Shown: positions 27,558-36,816 of the stretch, piece by piece | Position numbering within the stretch: the stretch's first letter is position 1 | Layout: each line of letters opens with the position of its first letter | From: Mycobacterium kiyosense | Lineage (GTDB): Bacteria > Actinomycetota > Actinomycetes > Mycobacteriales > Mycobacteriaceae | Direction: 5' to 3' | NCBI GenBank assembly: GCA_021654635.1 | Contig: AP025179.1 | Location: 5,704,001 to 5,768,000, forward strand | DNA length: 64,000 bases | Translations under genes and position numbers: made by a program | The notes under the pieces: model-generated | The model's input: the letters and a program-made list of their open reading frames with translations, nothing else | Database searches by the model: none | Told to the model about the DNA's origin: nothing

Positions 27558-29825
27558 TCAGCCGCCGGTGCGGGTGAACTTCATGTCGTACGGGCCGCCC
27601 TTGCACGAACTCCCGGATTCGTCCTTGACACCGTTACCGCTGAGAACGGCTATCGGGTCCTCCGGCGGTTCGGGCAGCGGAAAGGTCCCCTTGATCTTCA
27701 CGTGCGAGGTGCCGCCGGCCGGACAAGCCGCGTCGTACTCGTCGTCGCGGGTCCAGACATTGTTGGCGAACTGCAGTAGCTGGGTGCCAGTGCTGGCGTT
27801 TCTGACAAAGCGGCTCAGACAGCGGTCACCGGTGCGCAGACAGAAGGTGTCCACGCTGTAGTCGGCTTCCTGCGGCTTGGGCGCGTCCGGGCCGGTATAG
27901 GTAGTCAGCAGGTGGTAGTTGCCGCGCAGCGCCTCGGCCGGTGAAACCACGCGGGCGGCCAGCTTGGTGGGGTCGGGCACGTTCGTACCGTCCGGGTCAC
28001 CGGTCCGGGTGAACGTCACTGTCCGTTTGCTGTAGCAGTCCAGTGAGTCGGTGATCCATTCGCCGACCATGGTGCCGTCAGCGTGCGGCTGCAGCCAGAC
28101 GTAATTCCATTTCTCGATGTTCTTGTCGTTGCACTTGCCGCCCTCCAGCGCCACGGCAATCCAGCGCCCCCGCACATAGTCGAAAGTCAGCCTCGGCGTG
28201 TGGTTGTAGGTGCCGTCGGTTCGCTGCGCCGAGGCCACGCATCCGTTGCCGTCACTGCCGCACGCTGAATGCAACACCCAGGTCTCGTGATCCGGCGGCT
28301 CGGAGTTTTCCACCGGCTTGCCCGCCAACGAGACCTTCGGACCGAAGTCGGCGGTGTAGGTGCCGGTGAACGACCCGGCCCCGGCTGCTCCGCCGGTGGG
28401 CTCGGCACCGCCGGGATGCGCTGCGGGCTGCTCGCTACCGCTGCTGCCGTGGCCGCCGGTCAGCACGATCGCAGCGACGACCCCGACGACGGTCACCAGC
28501 GCACCCACCCCCGCCAGCAGCAACGCAGTGCGGCGCCGCTTCGGCGCTGGCGCGGCGGGGCTGGGGCTGCTCTCCTCGGCAGGTGCCGGCCACGGCGGTG
28601 GCGTCTGAGGATCGCTCGGCAGCCGGAACACGGTCTGCTCTCCGCTGTTGGGGCGATAGATCTTCGGGTCGCTACTCGGCCGCCGCAACGTCGGGTCGGT
28701 GTTGGGTCGCTGCACGGCCGGTTCGGCCGGCGGGCGCTGCGGCACCGGTTCGGGGGCCAGCCGCTGCGGCTCGGCGGGCGGACGGTACCGATTCGGGTCG
28801 GCCGTCGGCCTGGGCTGGCTCTGCCGAACCGGCCCGCGGCGCTGGTTCGGGTCAGCGGGCGGGCGGCGGTGTCCAGGATCGGCATACCCCTGCCCCGGAG
28901 CGCCCCGCATCGGCGGTGGCTGGTTCGGCGGCGGCTGCTTCGGCGGGCCGGGCGGCGGCGCCAACTGAGTGCGTTGCTGCACGGGTTCGGGCCGGCGCAC
29001 CGGAATCGGGCGGGTTCCGGTGACCGCCTCCCGCGCCGCCACCGCCAGATCGGTCACCGTCGGATAGCGCTGCTCGGGGTTCTTGGCCATCGCGGTGGCG
29101 ATGACAGTGTCGAGTTCCTCCGGAATGCCCCGACGCAAGGTGGACGGGCGCGGCGGCGGCAGACTCAGATGGCCACCGATCTGCTGTTCGAGGCTGGCGC
29201 CGGGGAACGGTTGGCTGCCGGTCAGGCACTCGTGCAGCACACATCCGAGCGCATAAGTGTCACCGCGTGGGTCGGTCCGGCCGTTCGTGACCCGCTCAGG
29301 CGCCATATACGCCCAGGTCCCGATCACGTTGCCGGTCCCGGTCATGTGCGAATCGCCCTCCGCACGGGCGATCCCGAAGTCGATCAGGTACGCGAAGTCG
29401 TCCTCGGTGACCAGGATGTTGGATGGCTTGACGTCGCGGTGCACCAACCCGATCCGATGCGCGGACCGCAACGCCGAAGCGATCTGCTCGATGATGTTGA
29501 CCGCACGCTCGGGGTCCAGCGGGCCTTCGGCGATGATGGCCTGCAGGTCGCGGCCCACGACCAGGCGCATGTCCACGTACAGCCGGCCCTCGATCTCGCC
29601 GAAATGGTGGATGGGCACCACGTGCGGATCGTTGAGCCCCGCCGCCGCCAGTGCCTCGCGCCGGAATCGCTGTTCGAAAGTGGGGTCGTTGGCCAGATTC
29701 GCCGGCAGGACCTTCACGGCGACGACGCGCTGCGTCTCGGTGTCGTAGGCGCGCCACACTTCGCCCATACCGCCGCGGCCCAGCAACTCGATGAACCGGT
29801 AGCGGCCGAAGGTCGTACCTTCCAC
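27558..29825 (-). CDS. Transmembrane Ser/Thr protein kinase with extracellular sensor (kinase B)
   Basis: 755 residues. The kinase domain (about 7-270) has GRGGMGEVW, Lys38, HRDVKPSN with Asp131, DFG at 149-151 and activation-loop Thr in HMTGTG. A Pro/Arg-rich linker of about 150 residues contains repeats like AEPxxxRPxxDPxxRRP. One membrane segment (ALLLAGVGALVTVVGVVAAI) precedes an extracellular domain of about 290 residues. Stretches such as GRWIAVALEGGKCND, MVGEWITDSLDCYSKRTVTF and the ending SSCKGGPYDMKFTRTGG match kinase A closely. The two are diverged duplicates in opposite orientation. The start is after a ribosome-site-poor region at ATG 29825. Confidence 0.93.
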   Translation of the reverse strand: MEGTTFGRYRFIELLGRGGMGEVWRAYDTETQRVVAVKVLPANLANDPTFEQRFRREALAAAGLNDPHVVPIHHFGEIEGRLYVDMRLVVGRDLQAIIAEGPLDPERAVNIIEQIASALRSAHRIGLVHRDVKPSNILVTEDDFAYLIDFGIARAEGDSHMTGTGNVIGTWAYMAPERVTNGRTDPRGDTYALGCVLHECLTGSQPFPGASLEQQIGGHLSLPPPRPSTLRRGIPEELDTVIATAMAKNPEQRYPTVTDLAVAAREAVTGTRPIPVRRPEPVQQRTQLAPPPGPPKQPPPNQPPPMRGAPGQGYADPGHRRPPADPNQRRGPVRQSQPRPTADPNRYRPPAEPQRLAPEPVPQRPPAEPAVQRPNTDPTLRRPSSDPKIYRPNSGEQTVFRLPSDPQTPPPWPAPAEESSPSPAAPAPKRRRTALLLAGVGALVTVVGVVAAIVLTGGHGSSGSEQPAAHPGGAEPTGGAAGAGSFTGTYTADFGPKVSLAGKPVENSEPPDHETWVLHSACGSDGNGCVASAQRTDGTYNHTPRLTFDYVRGRWIAVALEGGKCNDKNIEKWNYVWLQPHADGTMVGEWITDSLDCYSKRTVTFTRTGDPDGTNVPDPTKLAARVVSPAEALRGNYHLLTTYTGPDAPKPQEADYSVDTFCLRTGDRCLSRFVRNASTGTQLLQFANNVWTRDDEYDAACPAGGTSHVKIKGTFPLPEPPEDPIAVLSGNGVKDESGSSCKGGPYDMKFTRTGG

Positions 29826-30021
29826 TCCGCCCCCTCAAGCGAATTCTCGTCGATACTCAGCAAATACATTAAGGCCGCACATGCAGGGATGCACGACTGC
29901 ACCGACAAGCTAAGCACGAAAGGGCACCGGCGCATACCACGGTTCGTCGCTCAGGATGCGCCGCAGCGGAACCGGCCTGCGCCATGCGACGGTGACCTCG
30001 GCCGTGACGCCGCCCGGCTCG

Positions 30022-30714
30022 TCAGCTCAGCGCACTGATCCCGTTGTAGAGCACCATCAGACCGATCAGGATCAGGACGGCGGCCAGCATGCCCAGGTGA
30101 TTGCTCTCCATCCAGTCCTTGAGTTTGGTCAGTTGGTCCTCGAGGCGGTCGCCGGCGCTGAGGTAACCCAGGATCGGGAGGGCGGCCGTTGACGCGGACA
30201 GGACGACGAACACCGTGGCCAACACCCACTTGCCAGCCACCCCGAGTGAGCTGGTGCCGATAGCCAAGCCGCCCGCCAGGCACATGATCGACACCTCGAG
30301 TCGCACCACCGTGAGCACCAGCCCGGTGAGGCCTGCCCGTCGCGGGGTGATGGTGTCGAACGCCCGCATCCACCGGGGCGTGTCGGACTCCCGGTGCCGG
30401 GTCAGCCACCGGTAGATGCCGAACAGGATCAGCGCCGAACCCAGCACCACACGCGTCCAGGATGCCCAGTGCGGCGGCGACTTGTGCAGGCCGCCGAACA
30501 GACCGGATCCGGCCGTGAAAACGGCGGTCAGCGCGGCCAACCCGAGCACCCATCCGCCAAGGAACGCCAGACTCGTGGGCCGGGGCCGCGGCGAGTGCAG
30601 GACCAGCACCGCCGGGATGATCGTCAACGGTGACACCGCGATCACCAGAGCCAGCGGTATCAGCGTGGCCAGCAATGAACCCCAACTACCCGTCACGGGC
30701 AGCAATCTTCGCAT
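30022..30714 (-). CDS. GAP/Sap-family membrane protein (LysE-like superfamily)
   Basis: From ATG 30714 (MRRLLPVTGSWGSLLATLIP) it is 230 residues with about six membrane segments, including LIPLALVIAVSPLTIIPAVLVL and LGMLAAVLILIGLMVLYNGI. The pattern VIAVSPLTIIPAVLVLHSPR is typical of the GAP proteins linked to glycopeptidolipid or other lipid export in mycobacteria. An ATG at 30789 is in frame but adds 25 basic residues of unlikely value. It stands alone, 17 bp before the end of the transporter gene upstream. Probable role: small-molecule or lipid export. Confidence 0.75.
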   Translation of the reverse strand: MRRLLPVTGSWGSLLATLIPLALVIAVSPLTIIPAVLVLHSPRPRPTSLAFLGGWVLGLAALTAVFTAGSGLFGGLHKSPPHWASWTRVVLGSALILFGIYRWLTRHRESDTPRWMRAFDTITPRRAGLTGLVLTVVRLEVSIMCLAGGLAIGTSSLGVAGKWVLATVFVVLSASTAALPILGYLSAGDRLEDQLTKLKDWMESNHLGMLAAVLILIGLMVLYNGISALS

Positions 30715-30806
30715 TGAAACGCGCACCCTGACCGCATTGGGCGCAAAACCTCGCTTTCCGGCCATTTGCGTGCGTTGCCGGACCGGCACGAGTGGCTAGG
30801 CGCGGA

Positions 30807-31961
30807 TCACTGCGTCCTACTTTCCTTGCTGGCCCTGACCGGATCGGCGCTCGGGGGCAGTTTGAGCAGGTTGCCGTGCCAGCTGCCCCGCGCGGTGCGC
30901 ACCGTCACCAAGATCCAGGTGAACAGCAGGCCGACATACGCGGCGGCCGCGGCCACCTTGAACGCGGGCAGCTGGGTGTGCGAAGCCAGCTGCGAAGTTC
31001 CGGTGACGAAGGTGCCGACCGGAAACGTCAGGCTCCACCAGGTCAGGGCGAACGGCATGCCGCGCCGCAGGGTGCGCACCGTCAGCGAGGTGGCCAGCGC
31101 GATCCATAACACCGCGAAGCCCCACACCGGGACACCGAACAGGACGGCGAACGCGTTCATCGCCGCGGCCAGTCGGTGGTCGATCGCGCCGGTCGCCGCA
31201 GCCGACGCGAGCAGACCCGCGGCGGTGATGGACTGGCCGAGCGGCCCCAGCACGATCCACAGCGTCGGCACCCGCGCCGTGCCGGAGGTGCCGTACAGCA
31301 CCAACCGGCTCCAGATCATCGCGATGATGTTCAGCGAGGCGAACAGCGAGAGTCCGAACATCGCGTAGCAACCGAACAGCATCGTCTCGCGTGGGGTGCC
31401 CGGCGGCAGGTGCGGCAGCAACAGCGCGCCCGTGGCGGCCGACACCATCGGCGGCACCACCGGCATCAGCCAGCCTCCGAACGCCGCGTCGGGCTCCACC
31501 TCCAACTGGGTGAACATCAGGTACGGGATGCTCACGGCGGTGAACAAGCCGCCGAGGGTGCCCGCCGTCCACAGCACCCAGTCCAGGTCGACGGCGACGC
31601 GCTGCCCGATCAGATCCCCGCTCACCAGCACCGCGCCCGCACCGACGGTCATCAGCGCCATCGGCGCGGCCCCGTAGAAGTGGGCCATCTGCGGATTGCG
31701 GGCATGGGCGCGCGCCACCCTCGGGTTGCGCAACCAGTGTCCGCCGACCAGCACGATCAACAGCACCAACAGGGTGGCGGCCAGCATCCACACACCGTGG
31801 GTGAAGCCACGCAACCCGGGCACGTGGACGGGCAGCGTCGCCCCGGCGATGGCCACGATCCCGGTGCCCATCACCGACGCGAACCAGTTCGGGCCGACAT
31901 TGCCCAGGACTTCGACGCGGGTGGTCGGCGCCGGGGCGTCACCCGGGCTGGCAGGGGCCAT
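30807..31961 (-). CDS. TDT-family (TehA/SLAC1-type) C4-dicarboxylate/sulfite/anion transporter
   Basis: 384 residues with about ten membrane helices. WFASVMGTGIVAIAGATL near residue 26 and WWSLTFPVGTFVTGTSQLA near 320 are characteristic motifs of the tellurite-resistance/dicarboxylate transporter family. It starts at ATG 31961 with an N-terminal cytosolic stretch rich in Ala/Pro. It is transcribed towards the GAP-family gene and may share a transcript with it. Substrate among anions is unknown. Confidence 0.9.
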   Translation of the reverse strand: MAPASPGDAPAPTTRVEVLGNVGPNWFASVMGTGIVAIAGATLPVHVPGLRGFTHGVWMLAATLLVLLIVLVGGHWLRNPRVARAHARNPQMAHFYGAAPMALMTVGAGAVLVSGDLIGQRVAVDLDWVLWTAGTLGGLFTAVSIPYLMFTQLEVEPDAAFGGWLMPVVPPMVSAATGALLLPHLPPGTPRETMLFGCYAMFGLSLFASLNIIAMIWSRLVLYGTSGTARVPTLWIVLGPLGQSITAAGLLASAAATGAIDHRLAAAMNAFAVLFGVPVWGFAVLWIALATSLTVRTLRRGMPFALTWWSLTFPVGTFVTGTSQLASHTQLPAFKVAAAAAYVGLLFTWILVTVRTARGSWHGNLLKLPPSADPVRASKESRTQ

Positions 31962-32046
31962 AGCTGTGCAACCTACTGCCTTGCGGGGCCGTGCCCAGCG
32001 TCAAGACGCGCCTACACTGCGGTCAGGTGCCCCTCAGGAGTGGAAA

Positions 32047-32310
32047 GTGCAGATACGGACCCGCGCTCGAACCAAGACGTCGTTGGTGATCACGCTCGCC
32101 GCGGTGGCGGTGATCGCGGCGCTGGCGATGCCGATCAAGCAGCGATGCGGCGCCCCCGGCCATACCTGCGGCACCGCGGTGGACACCGACGGCAACGTGC
32201 ATTACTACTACGAAGTCGAACCCTTCGGGATCGTACTGACCGAGATGGTGACCGGTTCGGACATCCCGCTGTTCTACCGGTCCGGCGAGGAGATCGTGAA
32301 GGTCCGATGA
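32047..32310 (+). CDS. Small exported protein, 87 residues
   Basis: GTG 32047 follows GGAG 8 bp upstream. The N-terminus MQIRTRARTKTSLVITLAAV then AVIAALAMP is a signal or anchor. The mature part has two Cys (KQRCGAPGHTCG) and ends YRSGEEIVKVR. It overlaps the next gene by ATGA, so the two are coupled. Function unknown; both proteins look like cell-envelope partners. Confidence 0.75.
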   Translation: MQIRTRARTKTSLVITLAAVAVIAALAMPIKQRCGAPGHTCGTAVDTDGNVHYYYEVEPFGIVLTEMVTGSDIPLFYRSGEEIVKVR

Positions 32311-32690
32311 ACGCGCGAATCGCGGCAGTGGTGGCGGTGGCGCTGCTGCTCGGCGGCGCCATCGCGGCGATCCCGATGACCGACGTGTCGCTGGCGACCA
32401 GGACCGAGAATTTCTGCGTCGTGGGCTATTCCTGTCCCGCCAGTCCCGCCGCCGACGGCGGCGACCAGGCCACCGCGGAGCGCCGAATCATCGACGGTTA
32501 TGTGGCCAAGCAGGCCGGCTGCACACCGGAGGCCACGGCCGATCCGCAGTCGGTGACTTGGCAGCCGCCGGGGTTCACGCCCAACGTCGGCGGTGCGGGC
32601 AACGTCAACGACGCGGACGCGAGCCTGGGGGGCCATTTCGTCGCCGCCTACGTCAACGGCCGCTGGCATATCGACTACCAGTACTGCTGA
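32307..32690 (+). CDS. Small exported protein, 127 residues
   Basis: MNARIAAVVAVALLLGGAIA forms a signal peptide. The mature part has four Cys (FCVVGYSCP, AGCTPE and the C-terminal YQYC), suggesting disulfides. GHFVAAYVNGRWHIDYQYC resembles the end of small secreted mycobacterial proteins of unknown role. Its ATG overlaps the stop of the upstream small gene. The 213 bp after it, to cpsA, holds no gene that I can support. Confidence 0.78.
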   Translation: MNARIAAVVAVALLLGGAIAAIPMTDVSLATRTENFCVVGYSCPASPAADGGDQATAERRIIDGYVAKQAGCTPEATADPQSVTWQPPGFTPNVGGAGNVNDADASLGGHFVAAYVNGRWHIDYQYC

Positions 32691-32903
32691 CGCCGCCGCA
32701 GCAGGCCCCCGGGCCGGGGCAGAACGTTCTGCTCAAGGCGGTTTTGGCGACTGGATCCCGGCACTCGGCTGGGCAGGATACCGGGCCTGGAGTGGGGGCT
32801 GCACAGCAATCTGCCGCATACTAGACGTCATGTCTGGAATGCCGTCACCGCAAACCGCCGGCCGTACGCCGGCCGGGCGGTGGCCGCTGGGCCGAGGACA
32901 TTA

Positions 32904-34472
32904 GTGACACGTTCCGGCGGTGCTCACCGCCTCCGATCAAATCGACGTGCGGTCAAGCGGACGACGCTGCGCAAACGCGTCGCGCGCACCTTCATGACCG
33001 TGGTCTCGGTGGTGGCTGTCGGAACGACCGGCGCGGGTTACTGGGTAGCCCACGGCGCCCTCGGCGGCATCACGATCTCGCAGGCGCTGACCCCCGAAGA
33101 CCCCAGGTCCAGCGGCAACAACATGAACATCCTGCTCATCGGCCTGGACTCGCGCAAAGACCAGGACGGCAACGACCTACCCTGGTCGATCCTGAAGCAC
33201 CTGCACGCCGGCGACTCCGACCAAGGCGGCTACAACACCAACACGCTGATCCTGGTACACGTCGGATCGGACGGCAAAGTCGTCGCCTTCTCGATCCCGC
33301 GCGACGACTGGGTGGCCTGGAACGGCATCCCCGGCTACAACCACATCAAGATCAAAGAGGCGTATGGGCTGACCAAGCAGTACGTCGCCAACCAACTCGC
33401 CAACCAGGGCAACCTCTCGCAGCGTGAACTCGAAGCCCGCGGCCGCGAGGCCGGCCGGGCGGCAACGCTGCGCGCGGTGCGCAACCTGACCGGCGTCCCG
33501 ATCGACTACTTCGCCGAGATCAACCTGGCCGGCTTCTACGACCTGGCCCAGACCCTGGGCGGCGTCGAAGTCTGTCTGAACCACCCGGTCTACGACTCGT
33601 ACTCCGGCGCCGACTTCCCGGCCGGCCGCCAGCGGCTGGACGCGTCGCAGGCGCTGTCGTTCGTCCGGCAGCGACACGGCCTGGAGAACGGCGACCTGGA
33701 CCGCACCCACCGGCAGCAGGCGTTCCTGTCGTCGGTGATGCACGAGCTGCAGGACACGGGCACCTTCACCAACCTCGACCGGCTCAACAGCCTGATGGCC
33801 GTGGCGCGCAAGGACGTGGTGCTGTCGGCGGGCTGGGACGAAAACCTGTTCCGCCGGATGGGTGAGCTGGCCGGCGGCAATGTGGAGTTCCGCACGCTTC
33901 CCGTGGTGCGCTACGACAACATCGACGGCCAGGACGTCAACATCATCGACCCGGCCGCGATCAAAGCCGAGATCGCCGCGGCTTTCGGTACAGCCGCCAC
34001 CCCGTCGACGGCGGCGACCACGTCGACGAAGCCGAACCCGTTGACCGTCGTCGACGTGGTGAACGCCGGCGCCATCAGCGGGATGGCCTCCCAGTTGTCC
34101 AGCGCGCTGAAGAAGCGCGGCTACACCGCGGGTCAGGTCCGTGACCGCGAGTCCGGCGACCCGACGTCCACCACCATCCAATACGGCGCCGGAGCGGAGA
34201 CGGACGCGCAGAACCTGGCCAACGTGCTGGGGGTGGACCCGCCCACCAAGCCGGACCCGAGCATCGCTGCCGGGCACATCCGGGTGACGGTGGACACCAA
34301 CTTCTCGCTGCCCGTCGCCGAAGAGAGCGCGTCCACGACGACGTCCACCACCACCACGACGACCACGACGGCCCAGTCCAACGGCTACTACTACAACGGC
34401 ACCTTCACGCCGTACCCGACACCCGATCGGGGCAAGCCGATCGACGGCGGCGGGGTGCCCTGCGTCAACTGA
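32904..34472 (+). CDS. cpsA: LytR-CpsA-Psr cell-wall ligase CpsA (Rv3484-like)
   Basis: About 522 residues from GTG 32904 (a GTG at 32880 is in frame). One N-terminal membrane helix (FMTVVSVVAVGTTGAGYWVA) precedes the LCP domain: NILLIGLDSRKDQDG, then FSIPRDDWV with the Arg that binds pyrophosphate, and RQRHGLENGDLDRTHRQQAF. A C-terminal LytR_C domain (TVVDVVNAGAISGMASQLSS) follows, then a Thr-rich stretch and CVN. LCP proteins attach arabinogalactan to peptidoglycan; Mtb CpsA also blocks phagosome killing. It precedes the convergent SDR as Rv3484 does Rv3485c. Confidence 0.94.
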   Translation: MTRSGGAHRLRSNRRAVKRTTLRKRVARTFMTVVSVVAVGTTGAGYWVAHGALGGITISQALTPEDPRSSGNNMNILLIGLDSRKDQDGNDLPWSILKHLHAGDSDQGGYNTNTLILVHVGSDGKVVAFSIPRDDWVAWNGIPGYNHIKIKEAYGLTKQYVANQLANQGNLSQRELEARGREAGRAATLRAVRNLTGVPIDYFAEINLAGFYDLAQTLGGVEVCLNHPVYDSYSGADFPAGRQRLDASQALSFVRQRHGLENGDLDRTHRQQAFLSSVMHELQDTGTFTNLDRLNSLMAVARKDVVLSAGWDENLFRRMGELAGGNVEFRTLPVVRYDNIDGQDVNIIDPAAIKAEIAAAFGTAATPSTAATTSTKPNPLTVVDVVNAGAISGMASQLSSALKKRGYTAGQVRDRESGDPTSTTIQYGAGAETDAQNLANVLGVDPPTKPDPSIAAGHIRVTVDTNFSLPVAEESASTTTSTTTTTTTTAQSNGYYYNGTFTPYPTPDRGKPIDGGGVPCVN

Positions 34473-34483
34473 CCGACGACCGC

Positions 34484-35260
34484 TCAGGCGTGCGTGCCGC
34501 CGTCGATACGGATCTCGGTTCCGGTGATGAACTGGCCGTCGTCGGACACCAGCATGGCGATGACGCCCGCCACCACCGACGGGTCGGCCATTCCGGCGCC
34601 GCTGGAGGTCTCGGTGGTGGGCAGGATCGGCATCAGCCGGCCGAACAGCGACCAGTCGGCGTCGGTGGGTATGTATCCGCCGGTGGCATCGGTGATACCG
34701 GACTTGATGCTGCCGGGCGCCACGCACACCGCGCGCAGCCCGGCCTTGGCGTATTCCAGCGCCACCGCATGCGTGAAGGACTGCACCCCACCCTTGCTGG
34801 CCGCATAGGCTGCCATGTATGGGTGCGCGAAGCTGGCCGAGGTCGAACTGAAGTTGACGATCGAGCTGCGCGGGTTGGCCAGCAGCGCCGGCAGCGCCTC
34901 GCGGACCACCAGGAACGTGCCGGTCAGGTTGACGGTGATGATCTGGTTCCACAGTTCGAGGCTGGTCTGGGTGGTGTGCGCGGCCCGCAACATGCCCGCC
35001 GCATTGACCACCGAATCCAGCCCGCCCAGGATGTCGACAGCCGAGCGCACCCCGTCGACCACCGAACGCTCGTCGGCGACGTTCATCTCGAGCGGGGTGA
35101 ACCGGTCACCGCGGTTGCCGCGGGTTACGGCAAGGCCCGCTGTGTCGATGTCCGCGCCGACCACCGTCGCCCCCTCGTCGACCAGTCGCAGCGCTGTCGC
35201 CTGACCGATCCCCGACCCGGCGCCGGTGATCAAGATCCGCCGGCCCGCCAGCCGGCTCAC
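34484..35260 (-). CDS. Short-chain dehydrogenase (Rv3485c-like)
   Basis: 258 residues. TGAGSGIGQAT is the cofactor motif near residue 12, NAAG near 87, NFSSTSASF the catalytic Ser and YAASKGG the Tyr/Lys. The ending ITGTEIRIDGGTHA is a standard SDR C-terminus. It starts at GTG 35260, overlapping the nitroreductase stop by 4 bp (GTGA), so it is the second gene of that pair. It converges with cpsA, 11 bp apart, as in Mtb. Substrate unknown. Confidence 0.9.
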   Translation of the reverse strand: MSRLAGRRILITGAGSGIGQATALRLVDEGATVVGADIDTAGLAVTRGNRGDRFTPLEMNVADERSVVDGVRSAVDILGGLDSVVNAAGMLRAAHTTQTSLELWNQIITVNLTGTFLVVREALPALLANPRSSIVNFSSTSASFAHPYMAAYAASKGGVQSFTHAVALEYAKAGLRAVCVAPGSIKSGITDATGGYIPTDADWSLFGRLMPILPTTETSSGAGMADPSVVAGVIAMLVSDDGQFITGTEIRIDGGTHA

Positions 35261-35919
35261 CGGAATGCCCGGTTGCCGTACCGGTCCAGCGACACGAACT
35301 CGCCGACCGGCCGACGGCTGGTGGGACCGTACTTACCCATCGGCCAGCCCAGCGGGATCACCGCGCACGGGGTGACATTCCACGGCAGGCCCAGCACTCG
35401 CTTGGCGGCGAACGTGCTCCACAGCGGCATCGTGATCAGCGCCGCGCCCAGTCCGGCCGCGCGGGCCGCCAGCAACAGGTTCTGCACCGCGGGATAGATG
35501 GAGCCGTAGGCGCTGCTGGCCGCGATCGGCGGCACCGGCGGGATGATCCCTTTGAGGCAGGCCACCACGACGACGGGGATGTCGTCGAAGTGCTCTGCCT
35601 GCCAGCGCACGGCCTTCTCGACGCGCAGCATCTTGTCGTCCATCCGCTTTTCCAGGGTGCGCTTGTACAGCGGCCCGAAGGCCTTCATCGCCGCGCGATT
35701 CAACCGGCCCAGCCTGGCGACCACCTGGCGGTCCTTGACGACGATGAACTCCCAGTTCTGCGCGTTCGAACCGGTGGGTGCCTTCATCGCCAGTTCGAGG
35801 ATGTGCAGGATCAGCGAGTCGTCGACCGGATCACTCTTGAGCCGACGGATCGCACGCTGGGTGCGCATCGCCTCTTCGAGCGGCATGTTCAGTGGTTCTT
35901 GTTGGGCCATGGCCCTCAT
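35257..35919 (-). CDS. Nitroreductase-family FMN protein
   Basis: 220 residues. RTQRAIRRLKSDPVDDSLI and PTGSNAQNWEFIVVKD are the FMN-binding motifs of the NfsA/NfsB-type nitroreductase family. AAVQNLLLAARAAGLGAALI in the second half is also typical. The start is ATG 35919 or ATG 35910 (MAQQEPLN), three codons apart. The family transfers hydride from NAD(P)H to nitro groups, quinones or enones. It forms an operon with the Rv3485c-like SDR. I do not recall it at this place in Mtb, where lipF and a DoxX gene lie here. Confidence 0.88.
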   Translation of the reverse strand: MRAMAQQEPLNMPLEEAMRTQRAIRRLKSDPVDDSLILHILELAMKAPTGSNAQNWEFIVVKDRQVVARLGRLNRAAMKAFGPLYKRTLEKRMDDKMLRVEKAVRWQAEHFDDIPVVVVACLKGIIPPVPPIAASSAYGSIYPAVQNLLLAARAAGLGAALITMPLWSTFAAKRVLGLPWNVTPCAVIPLGWPMGKYGPTSRRPVGEFVSLDRYGNRAFR

Positions 35920-35959
35920 TCCAGCACGGCCAGGCCACCGCCGGAACCGGCGGTGACCC

Positions 35960-36793
35960 TCAGACCACGCCGCGCAGCGCGTCGGCGCCGAACATCTGCT
36001 CCATCATCGACGAGTAGTCCGGGCCGCGGCGCACCATGTGGCCACCGTCGACGTTGATGCACTGCCCGGTGATGTAGCTGGCGGCGTCGCTGAGCAGGAA
36101 CATCGCCAGGTTGGCCACATCCTCGACCTCGCCGACCCGCGGCAGCGGCGTGCACTGCGCATAGTCGCCGCTGATCTCCGGTGACTGGATGACGCTGGCG
36201 TCCACCAGGTCGGTGCGGATCAGACCCGGACGGATGCTGTTGGCCCGCACCCAGGAGGCGCCGAGTTCGTCGGCGGCCAGTTGCATCATGTGGTCGATGG
36301 CCGACTTGGTGACGCCGTAGGGACCGAACCAGCGGTGGGTGTTGCTGGCGGCGATCGACGAGATCGCCACGAACGATCCGCCGCCACCGCGCACCAACTC
36401 CCGCGCCACGTGTTTGAGCACGTACATCGTGCCGTTGACGTTGAGGTCGACGGTGCGACGCCACTGCTCGGAGTCGGTGTGGGTGAGCGGTCCGATGGTC
36501 AGCGAACCGCCGGCGCTGTGGACGGCGCCGTGCAGCCGGCCGTGCCACGCCGTGGCGGCGTCGACCACCCGGGCTACCTCGTCCTCGTTGGTCACGTCGG
36601 CGGGTTCATAGCGGATCGAGCCGGGCAGTTGCAGGCCCTCGATCTCCTTGACGGCCGCGGCCAGCCGGTCGGCGCTGCGGCCCATGATCATCACCGAAGC
36701 GCCGCCTTCGACCAGCCCGGTCGCCACCCCCTTACCGATACCGCTGCCGCCGCCGGTGACCAGATACGTCCGGTCCTGGAATGAAAGCTGCAC
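35960..36793 (-). CDS. Short-chain dehydrogenase under a KstR-type box
   Basis: 277 residues, MQLSFQDRTYLVTGGGSGIG. SSIAAS supplies the Ser and YGVTKSA the Tyr/Lys; HSAGGS replaces the usual NNAG. The C-terminal extension after ITGQCINVDGGHM is unusual (GPDYSSMMEQMFGADALRGV). This fits the 2,4-dienoyl-CoA-reductase-like SDR branch often found in mycobacterial lipid or sterol operons. A full KstR consensus lies 24 bp before its ATG, which places it in the cholesterol regulon by inference. Likely substrate: an acyl-CoA or steroid intermediate. Confidence 0.9.
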   Translation of the reverse strand: MQLSFQDRTYLVTGGGSGIGKGVATGLVEGGASVMIMGRSADRLAAAVKEIEGLQLPGSIRYEPADVTNEDEVARVVDAATAWHGRLHGAVHSAGGSLTIGPLTHTDSEQWRRTVDLNVNGTMYVLKHVARELVRGGGGSFVAISSIAASNTHRWFGPYGVTKSAIDHMMQLAADELGASWVRANSIRPGLIRTDLVDASVIQSPEISGDYAQCTPLPRVGEVEDVANLAMFLLSDAASYITGQCINVDGGHMVRRGPDYSSMMEQMFGADALRGVV

Positions 36794-36816
36794 TGGAAGC
36801 CTCCCGCGCCGAAAAC

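Noticed and set aside
18972..29825. Composite transposon or insertion sequence flanked by the two kinases
   Set aside because: No transposase, terminal repeats or target duplications are visible. The long similarity comes from the duplicated kinase genes.
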